From: Flavobacterium sp. I-STPP5a
GTDB lineage: Bacteria > Bacteroidota > Bacteroidia > Flavobacteriales > Flavobacteriaceae
Direction of reading: 5' to 3'
Assembly (NCBI RefSeq): GCF_009764685.1
Contig: NZ_VHLM01000023.1
Location: 33,944 to 97,943, forward strand
DNA: 64,000 nt
A program made the position numbers and the translations under genes. The notes under the pieces were generated by a model. It was given only the letters and a program-made list of their open reading frames with translations, searched no databases and was not told the origin of the DNA. Position 1 is the first letter of the stretch. Each line of letters opens with the position of its first letter. Of this stretch, positions 18,973 through 27,546 are shown piece after piece.

Positions 18973-20001
18973 ATGAAAGAAGCTACTCTTAAAGAAATTG
19001 CAGAAAAATTGGGCATATCCATCACCACTGTTTCTAAAGCATTAAAAGATTACCCAGACGTTAGTTTAAAGACAAAAGAAGCGGTCATTTCATTAGCAAA
19101 AGAACTCAACTACAGTCCAAATTCTTTTGCTGTCAATCTAAGAACAAAAGAATCAAAAACCATTGGCTTAATAATTCCGGAAATTGTTCATCATTTCTTT
19201 TCAAATGTTATAAACGGGATTGTTGCTGAAGCTGAAAAAAATGGTTATCTAGTCATCATTCTGCAGTCAAATGAATCTTTAGAATTAGAAAAAAAACAAG
19301 TTGCTTTGCTTATTAATAAAAGAGTTGATGGAATAATTATTTCACTCTCAAATGAATCAAACGATGACAGCCATCTTATGGAAATTATTGCACGTAAGAT
19401 TCCGTTTGTACAATTTGATAAAATTGCAAAGTTGATTCACAGTTCAAAGGTGATTATTAACGATCAAATTGCGGCCAGAAATGCGGTTCAACATTTAATA
19501 GACAACGGATACCGAAAAATTGCACACATCAGAGGTCCCTTAAACCCACAAAATGCTATTGATCGTTTTATTGGCTATAAAAAAGCATTAGAAATAAACA
19601 ACATTCCCTTTGATCCTTCTTTAGTATATACTTGTGAAAAAGTAACTTTTCAAGAAGGAATAGATTTCGCAAAACAAATTATGATTGACCATCCTGATGT
19701 TGAGGGAATATTTGCCATCACAGATCTTGTTGCCGTTGGTGTACTTTCTTATTTTAATGATATTGGAATAAAAATTCCAGAACAAGTTGCCGTTATAGGC
19801 TTCAGTAATTGGTTTATGTCTCAAGTGCTAACCCCTAAACTTAGTACAGTTGACCAACCTAGTCATGAAATGGGAGTAGCTTCTTTTAAATTATTATTAG
19901 AAGAAATGAATTGTCACAAAAAAGAAATTCCTTTTACACCAAGAACAATAGAACTCGAAACGAAAGTGATTGCTAGAGAATCTACAACTAAAAAAAAATA
20001 G
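18973..20001 (+). CDS. LacI-family transcriptional regulator of the sugar-uptake locus
   Basis: A 342-residue sugar-responsive repressor or activator. The N-terminal HTH is TLKEIAEKLGISITTVSKAL (about residues 4-23), followed by the hinge-helix region SPNSFAVNLRTKESKTIG (about 50-67). A periplasmic-binding-protein-like effector domain covers about 65-335, including VDGIIISLSNES and FAITDLVAVGVLSYF. It diverges from the receptor operon across two CGAAAACGTTTTCG sites, which fixes its likely target. The effector is probably the imported sugar or its phosphate. Its stop codon is 3 nt from that of convergent queG. Family and target are strong; the ligand is inferred. Confidence 0.94.
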   Translation: MKEATLKEIAEKLGISITTVSKALKDYPDVSLKTKEAVISLAKELNYSPNSFAVNLRTKESKTIGLIIPEIVHHFFSNVINGIVAEAEKNGYLVIILQSNESLELEKKQVALLINKRVDGIIISLSNESNDDSHLMEIIARKIPFVQFDKIAKLIHSSKVIINDQIAARNAVQHLIDNGYRKIAHIRGPLNPQNAIDRFIGYKKALEINNIPFDPSLVYTCEKVTFQEGIDFAKQIMIDHPDVEGIFAITDLVAVGVLSYFNDIGIKIPEQVAVIGFSNWFMSQVLTPKLSTVDQPSHEMGVASFKLLLEEMNCHKKEIPFTPRTIELETKVIARESTTKKK

Positions 20002-20004
20002 TTT

Positions 20005-20865
20005 CTACTGTATAAAATCAATATTTCTTTTTATTCCTGCAAACTTTGTACGTTTAATAGGAGAATTTTTAAAAACAACTTTAAATGTTTCTTCTGTTAT
20101 TTCTATCCAGTCTTTTTTAGACATCGCCAATACATCTGGATTTGGATTAAAAAGAGGTTCACTGTGTGGCTTTGAAAATTTATTCCAAGGACAAACGTCT
20201 TGACACACATCACAACCAAAAGCCCAGTCATTAAACATTCCTTTAAACTCCGTCGGGATATTCACTTTTAATTCAATTGTAAAATAGGATATACATTTAC
20301 TTCCATCAACTACATAAGGAGCAACAATAGCATTAGTAGGACAACTATCAATACATGCAGTGCAGGCACCACAATGGTCTGTAGTGGGCGAATCATACTC
20401 TAATTCTAAATCTATTATTAACTCGGCAATGAAATAAAAGGAACCTACTTTTTTAGTCAATAGGTTACTGTTTTTACCTATCCACCCTAAACCACTTTTT
20501 GCTGCCCAAGCCTTATCTAAAACAGGAGCTGAATCTACAAAAGCACGTCCAGAAACGGCACCAATATTAGTTTGAATAGAATGAATAAGCTCTCTCAATT
20601 TTCCTTTTATGACGTCATGGTAGTCTAAACCATAGGCATACTTCGAAATTTTAAAACTCTCTTCGTTTTGAAATTCATTAGGATAATAGTTAAGTAATAA
20701 TGAGACAACACTTTTTGAATCTTCAACAAGAAGAGTAGGATCTAATCTTTTATCAAAATTATTTTCCATGTAAGACATCTTTCCATGATGGTTTAAATTA
20801 AGCCATTTTTCCAGACGTGGAGCTTCAGTCTCTAGAAACTGAGCTTTAGAAATACCGCATGACAT
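20005..20865 (-). CDS. queG: epoxyqueuosine reductase QueG (true start probably upstream)
   Basis: Iron-sulfur and cobalamin-dependent enzyme that reduces epoxyqueuosine to queuosine in tRNA wobble modification. Motifs: [20 protein letters not shown] and GLGWIGKN, the ferredoxin-like [16 protein letters not shown], then [11 protein letters not shown], giving two [4Fe-4S] clusters. The first ATG (20865) gives 286 residues starting [10 protein letters not shown], but the family has about 20 more residues before this point. That segment is present in frame with no stop ([14 protein letters not shown]) back to 20925, yet it has no ATG, GTG or TTG; ATT at 20925 or 20928 would give about 306 residues. 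It lies just downstream of ruvB on the same strand. The function is firm; the start is not. Confidence 0.92.
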   Translation of the reverse strand: MSCGISKAQFLETEAPRLEKWLNLNHHGKMSYMENNFDKRLDPTLLVEDSKSVVSLLLNYYPNEFQNEESFKISKYAYGLDYHDVIKGKLRELIHSIQTNIGAVSGRAFVDSAPVLDKAWAAKSGLGWIGKNSNLLTKKVGSFYFIAELIIDLELEYDSPTTDHCGACTACIDSCPTNAIVAPYVVDGSKCISYFTIELKVNIPTEFKGMFNDWAFGCDVCQDVCPWNKFSKPHSEPLFNPNPDVLAMSKKDWIEITEETFKVVFKNSPIKRTKFAGIKRNIDFIQ

Positions 20866-20945
20866 GAAACCAAGTCTAGAAGCCTCGTCCTTAATAAAAT
20901 TTGTATAATTCGATCTAGTTTGAATAATTGTACTTTTAAAAAATT

Positions 20946-21968
20946 CTAAAATAAACCACCCTGAATATTCGTTTTAATTTTACCTAAATGCCTATACGCT
21001 TTATCAGTAACCTCTCTACCTCTGGGAGTCCTCATAATGAAACCTTCTTGAATTAAAAAAGGTTCATAAACCTCCTCAATAGTTTCACTACTCTCTGAAA
21101 CTGCAGTTGCAAGAGTACTCAAACCAACAGGACCTCCTTTAAATTTATCAATAATGGTATTCAAAATTTTATTATCCATTTCATCTAAACCAAAAGCATC
21201 TACATTCAATGCCTTCAATGCGTAACGAGCTATCTCAATATCAATAGAACCATTTCCTTTTATTTGAGCAAAATCACGTACACGTCTTAGCAAAGCATTG
21301 GCTATACGGGGTGTACCTCTACTCCTACCTGCAATTTCAATAGCTGCTTCGATAGAAATTGGCATTTTAAAAATCGCTGCACTTCTCTCAACAATAGTAG
21401 TCAGCAATTCGGTAGTGTAATATTGAAGACGAGAAGATATTCCAAATCTAGCTCTCATAGGCGCCGTAAGCAGCCCAGAACGGGTGGTTGCACCAATAAG
21501 GGTGAAAGGATTCAAATTGATCTGTACTGTGCGTGCATTGGGCCCAGATTCAATCATAATGTCAATTTTGAAATCTTCCATTGCAGAGTACAAATACTCC
21601 TCAACAATAGGCGAAAGCCTGTGAATTTCGTCAATAAAAAGCACATCGCGTTCCTCAAGATTAGTGAGTAAACCTGCAAGATCACCAGGCTTATCAAGTA
21701 CAGGTCCAGAAGTTATCTTTATTCCTACTTGTAATTCATTAGCAAGTATATTGGCAAGAGTGGTTTTTCCAAGACCCGGAGGACCATGAAAAAGAGTGTG
21801 ATCAAGAGCTTCATTTCTCTGGTTGGCTGCTTGCACGAAAACCTTTAGATTTTCTAAAACTTGATCTTGTCCAGCAAAATCATCAAAGGATAAAGGACGA
21901 AGCTTTCTTTCGATATCGAAATCTTCAATATTATAATTATTTGCAGTAGGATCTAGATTTTCATTCAT
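20946..21968 (-). CDS. ruvB: Holliday junction branch migration ATPase RuvB
   Basis: AAA+ motor that drives Holliday junction branch migration with RuvA. It has 340 residues from the ATG at 21968 ([13 protein letters not shown]), which matches related Flavobacterium proteins. The upstream alternative at 22013 would add 15 residues and overrun a -7 box. Walker A is GPPGLGKTT (near residue 60), Walker [10 protein letters not shown], sensor GATTRSG, and the arginine-finger region [13 protein letters not shown]. The C-terminal winged helix includes [17 protein letters not shown]. It follows the coxA terminator and precedes queG, the queG frame overlapping its stop codon. Confidence 0.97.
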   Translation of the reverse strand: MNENLDPTANNYNIEDFDIERKLRPLSFDDFAGQDQVLENLKVFVQAANQRNEALDHTLFHGPPGLGKTTLANILANELQVGIKITSGPVLDKPGDLAGLLTNLEERDVLFIDEIHRLSPIVEEYLYSAMEDFKIDIMIESGPNARTVQINLNPFTLIGATTRSGLLTAPMRARFGISSRLQYYTTELLTTIVERSAAIFKMPISIEAAIEIAGRSRGTPRIANALLRRVRDFAQIKGNGSIDIEIARYALKALNVDAFGLDEMDNKILNTIIDKFKGGPVGLSTLATAVSESSETIEEVYEPFLIQEGFIMRTPRGREVTDKAYRHLGKIKTNIQGGLF

Positions 21969-21972
21969 TGTA

Positions 21973-21980
21973 CAAAGATA
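21973..21980 (-). promoter_or_regulatory. candidate -7 box for ruvB
   Basis: The minus strand reads TATCTTTG (exact TAnnTTTG match), ending 4 nt before the ruvB ATG. Initiation at the usual distance would give a leaderless or nearly leaderless transcript. Confidence 0.4.
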
Positions 21981-22026
21981 ATAAAGAGGATCATCAAGAA
22001 AAGACTTCACCAAATAAAATGAACAA

Positions 22027-22053
22027 AAAAAAGCCTCTACATTGTAGAGGCTT
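22027..22053 (-). terminator. terminator of the act-cox respiratory operon
   Basis: A perfect 10-bp stem, AAGCCTCTAC with GTAGAGGCTT, and a three-base loop. It is followed on the minus strand by a run of T, 6 nt after the coxA stop. Confidence 0.9.
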
Positions 22054-22058
22054 AAATT

Positions 22059-23855
22059 CTAGTGATGAAGAACCTGTTCACCAGGTTTCATTGGTACATT
22101 TTGTGGTACAAAATCCTCTTCATGATTTGGATTACTGTAGTCATATGGCCAACGGTGAACTTCAGGAATTTCACCCGGCCAGTTACCGTGTACGTGCTCA
22201 ACGGGAGCCGTCCATTCTAATGTGTTCGATTTCCAAGGGTTCATAACAGATTTCTTACCGTAGAAAATACTACTAAAGAAATTGTATAAGAAAATCAATT
22301 GAAACGCACCACCTATAAGAGCAAATGTTGTAATTAAAACATTCACGTTTTGTAAGTCATCAAATAAAGGAAAGTTAGTATTCGTATAATAACGTCTTGG
22401 CAAACCTGCTAGACCAATAAAATGCATTGGAAAAAATACACCATAAGCACAAATAGCAGTTACCCAGAAGTGAATATAACCTAAATTCTTATTCAACATT
22501 CTTCCAAACATTCTTGGAAACCAGTGGTAAATACCAGCAAACATTCCATAAAGAGCACTAATACCCATTACTAAGTGAAAGTGAGCTACTACAAAGTAAG
22601 TATCGTGAACATTAATATCTAGCGTACTATCTCCAAGAATAATACCCGTTAACCCACCAGTAATGAAAGTTGACACCAACCCTATTGAAAATAACATAGC
22701 TGGATTAAGCTGTAAGTTACCTTTCCATAAGGTAGTAATATAATTAAATGCTTTTACCGCAGATGGAATTGCAATTAAAAGAGTTGTAAAAGTAAACACT
22801 GAACCTAAGAACGGATTCATACCTGAGATAAACATGTGGTGACCCCAAACAATAGTTGATAAGAACGCAATTGCAAGAATTGACATAATCATCGCTCTGT
22901 AACCAAAAATTGGTTTACGTGAATTCGTTGCAATAACTTCAGATGTAATACCTAAAGCAGGTAATAATACGATATAAACTTCAGGATGCCCTAGGAACCA
23001 AAACAAGTGCTCAAATAAAACAGGAGAACCACCTTGATAATGTAATACTTCACCAGCTATATAAATATCCGATAAGAAGAAAGAAGTACCAAAACTTCTA
23101 TCAAAAATCAACAATAAAGCAGCTGATAAAAGTACTGGAAACGAAACGATACCAATAATCGCAGTAACAAAGAATGCCCAGATAGTCAAAGGCAACCTCG
23201 TCATAGTCATACCCTTAGTTCTTAAGTTAATAACCGTAACAACATAATTTAAAGACCCCATCAAAGAAGAAGCAATAAACAATGCCATAGAAACCAACCA
23301 AAGTGTCATACCCATACCTGATCCAGGAATAGCTTGCGGTAAAGCACTTAATGGCGGATAAATTGTCCAACCAGACGAAGCAGGACCTGCTTCAACAAAT
23401 AAGGACGAAATCATTACGATACTAGAAAGGAAAAATAACCAGTATGATACCATATTCATAAAACCTGAGGCCATATCTCTTGCACCAATTTGAAGTGGAA
23501 TAAGAAGGTTACTAAAAGTTCCACTTAACGCCGCAGTTAGTACAAAGAAAACCATTATGGTTCCGTGTATTGTAACAAGTGCAAGGTAAATATCATTTGC
23601 CATGACTCCATTAGGAGCAAACTTATCACCCAATAAAATATTGAATATTTTAAAAGATTCTTCTGGCCATGCTAGTTGCATTCTAAACAACATCGACATA
23701 CCAACACCAATGATACCCATAATAATACCTGTTATCAGGTATTGTTTAGCAATCATTTTGTGATCTATACTAAAAATATATTTAGTAATAAAAGTGTCTT
23801 TGTGGTGGTGTTCGTGTTCGTGATCCATAGCGTGATCGTGACCTTCTGCTGACAT
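22059..23855 (-). CDS. coxA: cytochrome c oxidase subunit I (aa3-type, A1-like)
   Basis: Catalytic heme-copper subunit of the terminal oxidase in the inner membrane. It reduces O2 to water and pumps protons. It has 598 residues with about 12-13 membrane helices. A histidine-rich N-terminus (HDHAMDHEHEHHHKD) precedes the core. Heme and copper ligands are visible: IHGTIMVFF (low-spin heme), LGHPEVYIVLLPALG (CuB histidine and cross-linked tyrosine, with the glutamate marking an A1-type D channel), VWGHHMF (CuB), and HDTYFVVAHFHLVMG (high-spin and low-spin heme). It is last in the act-cox operon, 28 nt after coxB. Subunits III and IV are not in this window. Confidence 0.97.
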   Translation of the reverse strand: MSAEGHDHAMDHEHEHHHKDTFITKYIFSIDHKMIAKQYLITGIIMGIIGVGMSMLFRMQLAWPEESFKIFNILLGDKFAPNGVMANDIYLALVTIHGTIMVFFVLTAALSGTFSNLLIPLQIGARDMASGFMNMVSYWLFFLSSIVMISSLFVEAGPASSGWTIYPPLSALPQAIPGSGMGMTLWLVSMALFIASSLMGSLNYVVTVINLRTKGMTMTRLPLTIWAFFVTAIIGIVSFPVLLSAALLLIFDRSFGTSFFLSDIYIAGEVLHYQGGSPVLFEHLFWFLGHPEVYIVLLPALGITSEVIATNSRKPIFGYRAMIMSILAIAFLSTIVWGHHMFISGMNPFLGSVFTFTTLLIAIPSAVKAFNYITTLWKGNLQLNPAMLFSIGLVSTFITGGLTGIILGDSTLDINVHDTYFVVAHFHLVMGISALYGMFAGIYHWFPRMFGRMLNKNLGYIHFWVTAICAYGVFFPMHFIGLAGLPRRYYTNTNFPLFDDLQNVNVLITTFALIGGAFQLIFLYNFFSSIFYGKKSVMNPWKSNTLEWTAPVEHVHGNWPGEIPEVHRWPYDYSNPNHEEDFVPQNVPMKPGEQVLHH

Positions 23856-23883
23856 ATATTTATACTTTAAATTTTCTTAATAA

Positions 23884-25038
23884 TTATTTAGCTGCCATTG
23901 CAGCAACTTCATCTTTTTTTGCACTACTACTGTCTACTGCTTTTGCATCACCTGTTGCAGCAGGAGCAGCTAATGAAGCTTTAACTTCATTTACTACAGT
24001 TACTTTATCTTTTAACCATGCTTGATAATCTTCTGGAGTATCAACAATAATCTTCATTTGCATATTGTAGTGTGATGCACCACAAATTTTATTACATAAT
24101 AGAAGATAATCAAAAGTATACGGATCAAGAGCCGTTTCACCTTTAGCAACTAACGCCTCACTTTTCTTAGCTCTTAAAGCATTAATATTAGCTACTTTCT
24201 CAACCATAAAAGGCAATTCTCTATACTCAGCCGTAGTATAAATAGGCTCGAAAGCAAATTGTGTCACCATACCTGGAACGCAATTCATTTGAGCTCTAAA
24301 ATGTGGCATATAAGCAGAGTGCAAAACATCTTGAGATCGCATTTTAAAAAGAATCTTTTTTCCCTTAGGGATATGCAATTCAGTAACTACAACATCATCT
24401 TGTGAATAAGGATCAGCTAAATCAATACCTACAGCATTTGCTCCCTCGATATAACGAACATTAGCTTTACCAAGAACATTATCTTCACCTGAATATCTTG
24501 CCTTCCAATTAAATTGTTGCGCATAAAGTTCAATAACAACTGTATCTTCATCTTCGTCAACAAACATAATATTAGTCCAAGCATATAAACCATACAAGAT
24601 TAAACCAGCTAACACTACTGCAGGAATTATACTCCACACAGCCTCTAACTTATTATTATCAGCAAAAAACAAAGCCTTTTGACCTTCTTTACCACGATAT
24701 TTAAAAGCAAAGTAATGTACTAAAACTTGTGTAATCGCTTGAACGATAAAAATTAATACCCAAGTAATGTTCATTAAATTATCAACTTGACCACCGTGCG
24801 CGGAAGCAGGCGTATGAAGTACTAAAGGACCCCACTTAATTAAACCAAAAATGGTAAAAATATAGATAAAACCTAAAAAACCAAACATCAAATAACCTTG
24901 TACATTATTATCGTTATCAGTAGCGATTTCTGTATTAACCGAAGTAGATCCAACTTGCGTTAGGTCGAAGATTTTAGTCAATTGCCATAAAGCAACAGCT
25001 AATAAAACTAAAACTATAATTACTAACAAACTTGTCAT
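23884..25038 (-). CDS. coxB: cytochrome c oxidase subunit II
   Basis: CuA-carrying subunit that accepts electrons from cytochrome c and passes them to subunit I. It has 384 residues. Four hydrophobic segments are visible (about 3-18, 49-70, 86-112, 131-153), against two in classical subunit II. The periplasmic cupredoxin domain contains AQQFNWKARY, DVLHSAYMPHF and the CuA motif CNKICGASHYNM (C-x3-C-x3-H-x2-M). An extra segment of about 40 residues rich in K, A and E separates FEPIYTTAEYRELPF from the CuA loop, and the tail is Ala/Lys-rich. No cytochrome c domain is fused. It lies 19 nt after actF. Confidence 0.96.
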   Translation of the reverse strand: MTSLLVIIVLVLLAVALWQLTKIFDLTQVGSTSVNTEIATDNDNNVQGYLMFGFLGFIYIFTIFGLIKWGPLVLHTPASAHGGQVDNLMNITWVLIFIVQAITQVLVHYFAFKYRGKEGQKALFFADNNKLEAVWSIIPAVVLAGLILYGLYAWTNIMFVDEDEDTVVIELYAQQFNWKARYSGEDNVLGKANVRYIEGANAVGIDLADPYSQDDVVVTELHIPKGKKILFKMRSQDVLHSAYMPHFRAQMNCVPGMVTQFAFEPIYTTAEYRELPFMVEKVANINALRAKKSEALVAKGETALDPYTFDYLLLCNKICGASHYNMQMKIIVDTPEDYQAWLKDKVTVVNEVKASLAAPAATGDAKAVDSSSAKKDEVAAMAAK

Positions 25039-25057
25039 CTGTTTTTTTCTTTAAAAA

Positions 25058-26440
25058 TTAATAATGAAAATGTTTACTTTCCTCAATAAACGGATTTCTT
25101 TTTGCTAGCAATGGTGATTTTGATAAGGCAGTAAATACCACATATATAAATAAACCAAGAAAGAAAAGTATTGAAGCTATCTCCGAAACGCCGATAAACC
25201 AACTATCTCCAACTGTTCCAGGCATAATCATATTGAAAAAGTCTAAATAATGACCCATCAAGATTACAACACCCGCCATTACAATTACCCAAGATATTCT
25301 CTTGAAATCAGTATTAATTAATATCAACAAAGGAAATAAGAAATTCATGACAACTGCACCAAAGAATGGAAGATTGTACAACTGAATTCTAGTTATAAAA
25401 TACGTTACCTCCTCAGGAATATTAGCATACCAAATTAACATGAATTGTGAAAACCATAAATATGTCCAAAAAACACTTAAACCAAACATAAATTTAGCTA
25501 AATCGTGTATATGACTGTTATTTACAAACTCCAAATAACCTCTTGACTTTAAATACAATGTAATTAAAGCTATTGTAGTAACACCACTAACAAAGAAACT
25601 TGCAAAAACATACCAACCAAATAAAGTACTGAACCAGTGCGGATCAATTGACATAATCCAATCCCATGACATTATAGACTCAGAAACTATGAAAAAGACA
25701 AGAAACATTGCAGAAAGCTTGAAGTTTTTCTTGTACAATAAATCATCTGATGCCTCATCTTGTGCAAGACAATTTTTTCTTGAATAAAATTGATATAGGG
25801 ACCAACCTGTCAAAAATATCGCCGCTCTAACAATCCAAAACGGGAAATTTAAAAAACTTGTTTTATTAGCAATTAATTTGTCTGTAGCAACAACTTCAGG
25901 GTCCAACCATATAAACATATGATTAAAGTGCAAACCACACAAAATTAACAAAACAAAGAAAATAGCAGCTCCAACAGGCAAATAAGATGTAATACCTTGC
26001 ATAACTCTGAAGAGAACAGGGGACCAACCCGCCTGTGCAACTTGTTGGATTGCGTAAAAAACTAAAACACCTAATGACACAAGCATAAAAAATATACAAG
26101 CTACATACAAAGCAGACCATGGCTTATTTTGCAATTGATGCAATACATGATTTAAATGCTCAGTGTGTTCGTCAACTGAAGAAACTTCATGTTCTTGTGA
26201 AGAAGAACTAGCTTCAGCATGACTTTCCTCCCTTGAACCATGCGCTTCATGAGCATTTGATTCATTAGAACTTTCATGTTCTTTTTGAACAGCGTGTGTA
26301 CCATGACTATCAGCAGTAAGAAGCTCTTCAACTTCTTTAATATCTTTTGGTGCAGTGTAAAAACCATAACCTATACCTAATAAACCAATGGCCATTAAGA
26401 CAAAAGAAATAGTTTTTAATTTACTTGAAAATGTATACAT
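25058..26440 (-). CDS. actF: alternative complex III subunit ActF
   Basis: Polytopic membrane subunit of alternative complex III, the quinol:cytochrome c oxidoreductase that replaces the bc1 complex. It has 460 residues from the ATG at 26440 (MYTFSSKLKTIS); a TTG at 26467 would add nine residues. After the first helix (about 12-30) there is a loop of roughly 55 residues rich in His, Glu and Ser (HGTHAVQKEHESSNESNAHE and on), then about nine more helices. The family matches DUF4405/ActF-type proteins next to coxB. It is adjacent to actE upstream and coxB downstream. The His-rich loop is odd and may bind metal. Confidence 0.9.
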   Translation of the reverse strand: MYTFSSKLKTISFVLMAIGLLGIGYGFYTAPKDIKEVEELLTADSHGTHAVQKEHESSNESNAHEAHGSREESHAEASSSSQEHEVSSVDEHTEHLNHVLHQLQNKPWSALYVACIFFMLVSLGVLVFYAIQQVAQAGWSPVLFRVMQGITSYLPVGAAIFFVLLILCGLHFNHMFIWLDPEVVATDKLIANKTSFLNFPFWIVRAAIFLTGWSLYQFYSRKNCLAQDEASDDLLYKKNFKLSAMFLVFFIVSESIMSWDWIMSIDPHWFSTLFGWYVFASFFVSGVTTIALITLYLKSRGYLEFVNNSHIHDLAKFMFGLSVFWTYLWFSQFMLIWYANIPEEVTYFITRIQLYNLPFFGAVVMNFLFPLLILINTDFKRISWVIVMAGVVILMGHYLDFFNMIMPGTVGDSWFIGVSEIASILFFLGLFIYVVFTALSKSPLLAKRNPFIEESKHFHY

Positions 26441-26467
26441 ATCTATTACGATCAGTTTGTTCAACAA

Positions 26468-27013
26468 TTATAATTCACTTTTTAGTTTCAGAACATAGTC
26501 AGTAACTAACCAACGTTCTTGGGGACTCAACTGATTTGCATGCGAACCCATTGAATTCAAACCATAAGTTATAACATGAAATACACTACCCTCAGTAATA
26601 ACTCTATCTTTATAACTAGGCACTCCTAGAAATTTTTCACGCTCAACTAATTTACCCTTACCGTTACCAGATGCACCATGACAACTAATACAATAAATTT
26701 CAAAAAGTGCTTTACCTTTCTCAAGATCTCTACCTAAAGAATCAAGGGGAGATTTCAAATTGGCTTTAGCCAATTCATAACCAGCCGTAGTATTTTCATA
26801 CTCGTAAGGTACAAAACCTCTATTCAACGAACCTTTTGCAGGTAACTGTGCTTCTTGACCATTTTTAAACGCATCCGACTCTGAGTAGGTCTCATAACCT
26901 AAAGACTCATACATATTTGGAAAATACTGATAGTTCGGTGCCTTATTATCATGGCAAGATGAAACTAAAATTACGATACCAAATAATAGTGCTATTTTAT
27001 ATATGCTTTTCAT
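26468..27013 (-). CDS. actE: alternative complex III subunit ActE, monoheme cytochrome c lipoprotein
   Basis: A monoheme cytochrome c subunit of alternative complex III. It has 181 residues. The N-terminus is a lipoprotein signal (ALLFGIVILVSSCHDN, lipidated Cys near residue 20), so the protein is anchored in the periplasm. One heme site is CISCHGASGNGKGKL, near residue 107, and a plausible axial methionine lies in NSMGSHANQLSP. The MYESLGYETY segment is typical of ActE. It sits between actD (8 nt) and actF. Confidence 0.94.
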   Translation of the reverse strand: MKSIYKIALLFGIVILVSSCHDNKAPNYQYFPNMYESLGYETYSESDAFKNGQEAQLPAKGSLNRGFVPYEYENTTAGYELAKANLKSPLDSLGRDLEKGKALFEIYCISCHGASGNGKGKLVEREKFLGVPSYKDRVITEGSVFHVITYGLNSMGSHANQLSPQERWLVTDYVLKLKSEL

Positions 27014-27021
27014 AACTATAA

Positions 27022-27546
27022 TTAATGCTTATCTATTACTTTAACTTCAACCGCACCTGTATTTTGAAAAAAAGAAACTAATTCTTCTTCGTTATCATGT
27101 ACAGCAACTTCCATTAAGAAATGGTCATCTGTAGTTCTTACATCTGGATTCTCAGCTTCTTTAAAAGGCCATAATTTACTTCTCATATAAAAAGTAATAA
27201 CCATCAAGTGAGCTGCAAAAAATACAGTAAGCTCAAACATAATTGGCACAAATGCAGGCATATTTTCAATATAACTGAAGCTAGGCTTACCACCAATATC
27301 TTGAGGCCAATCTTGAATCATAATATAATTCATCATAGCTGTTGCTACTGAAATTCCAACACATCCATACAAGAAAGCACAAATAGCTAATCTTGTAGGG
27401 GCTATTCCCATAGCTTTATCCAAACCGTGAACAGGAAATGGACAAAAAACTTCTTCAATATGATGATGAGCTGCTCTAGTCTTCTTTACTGCGTCCATCA
27501 AAATATCATCGTCATTATAAATGGCGTATATTACTTTATTACTCAT
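27022..27546 (-). CDS. actD: alternative complex III subunit ActD (DUF3341)
   Basis: Membrane subunit of alternative complex III, 174 residues, DUF3341 family. The soluble N-terminal part (YAIYNDDDILMDAVKKTR, then EEVFCPFPVHGLDKAMG) is followed by two membrane helices (about 58-80 and 100-122). The C-terminal domain is soluble and acidic. Its ATG overlaps the end of actC by 8 nt, and actE follows after 8 nt, so translation of these three is tightly coupled. Confidence 0.94.
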   Translation of the reverse strand: MSNKVIYAIYNDDDILMDAVKKTRAAHHHIEEVFCPFPVHGLDKAMGIAPTRLAICAFLYGCVGISVATAMMNYIMIQDWPQDIGGKPSFSYIENMPAFVPIMFELTVFFAAHLMVITFYMRSKLWPFKEAENPDVRTTDDHFLMEVAVHDNEEELVSFFQNTGAVEVKVIDKH

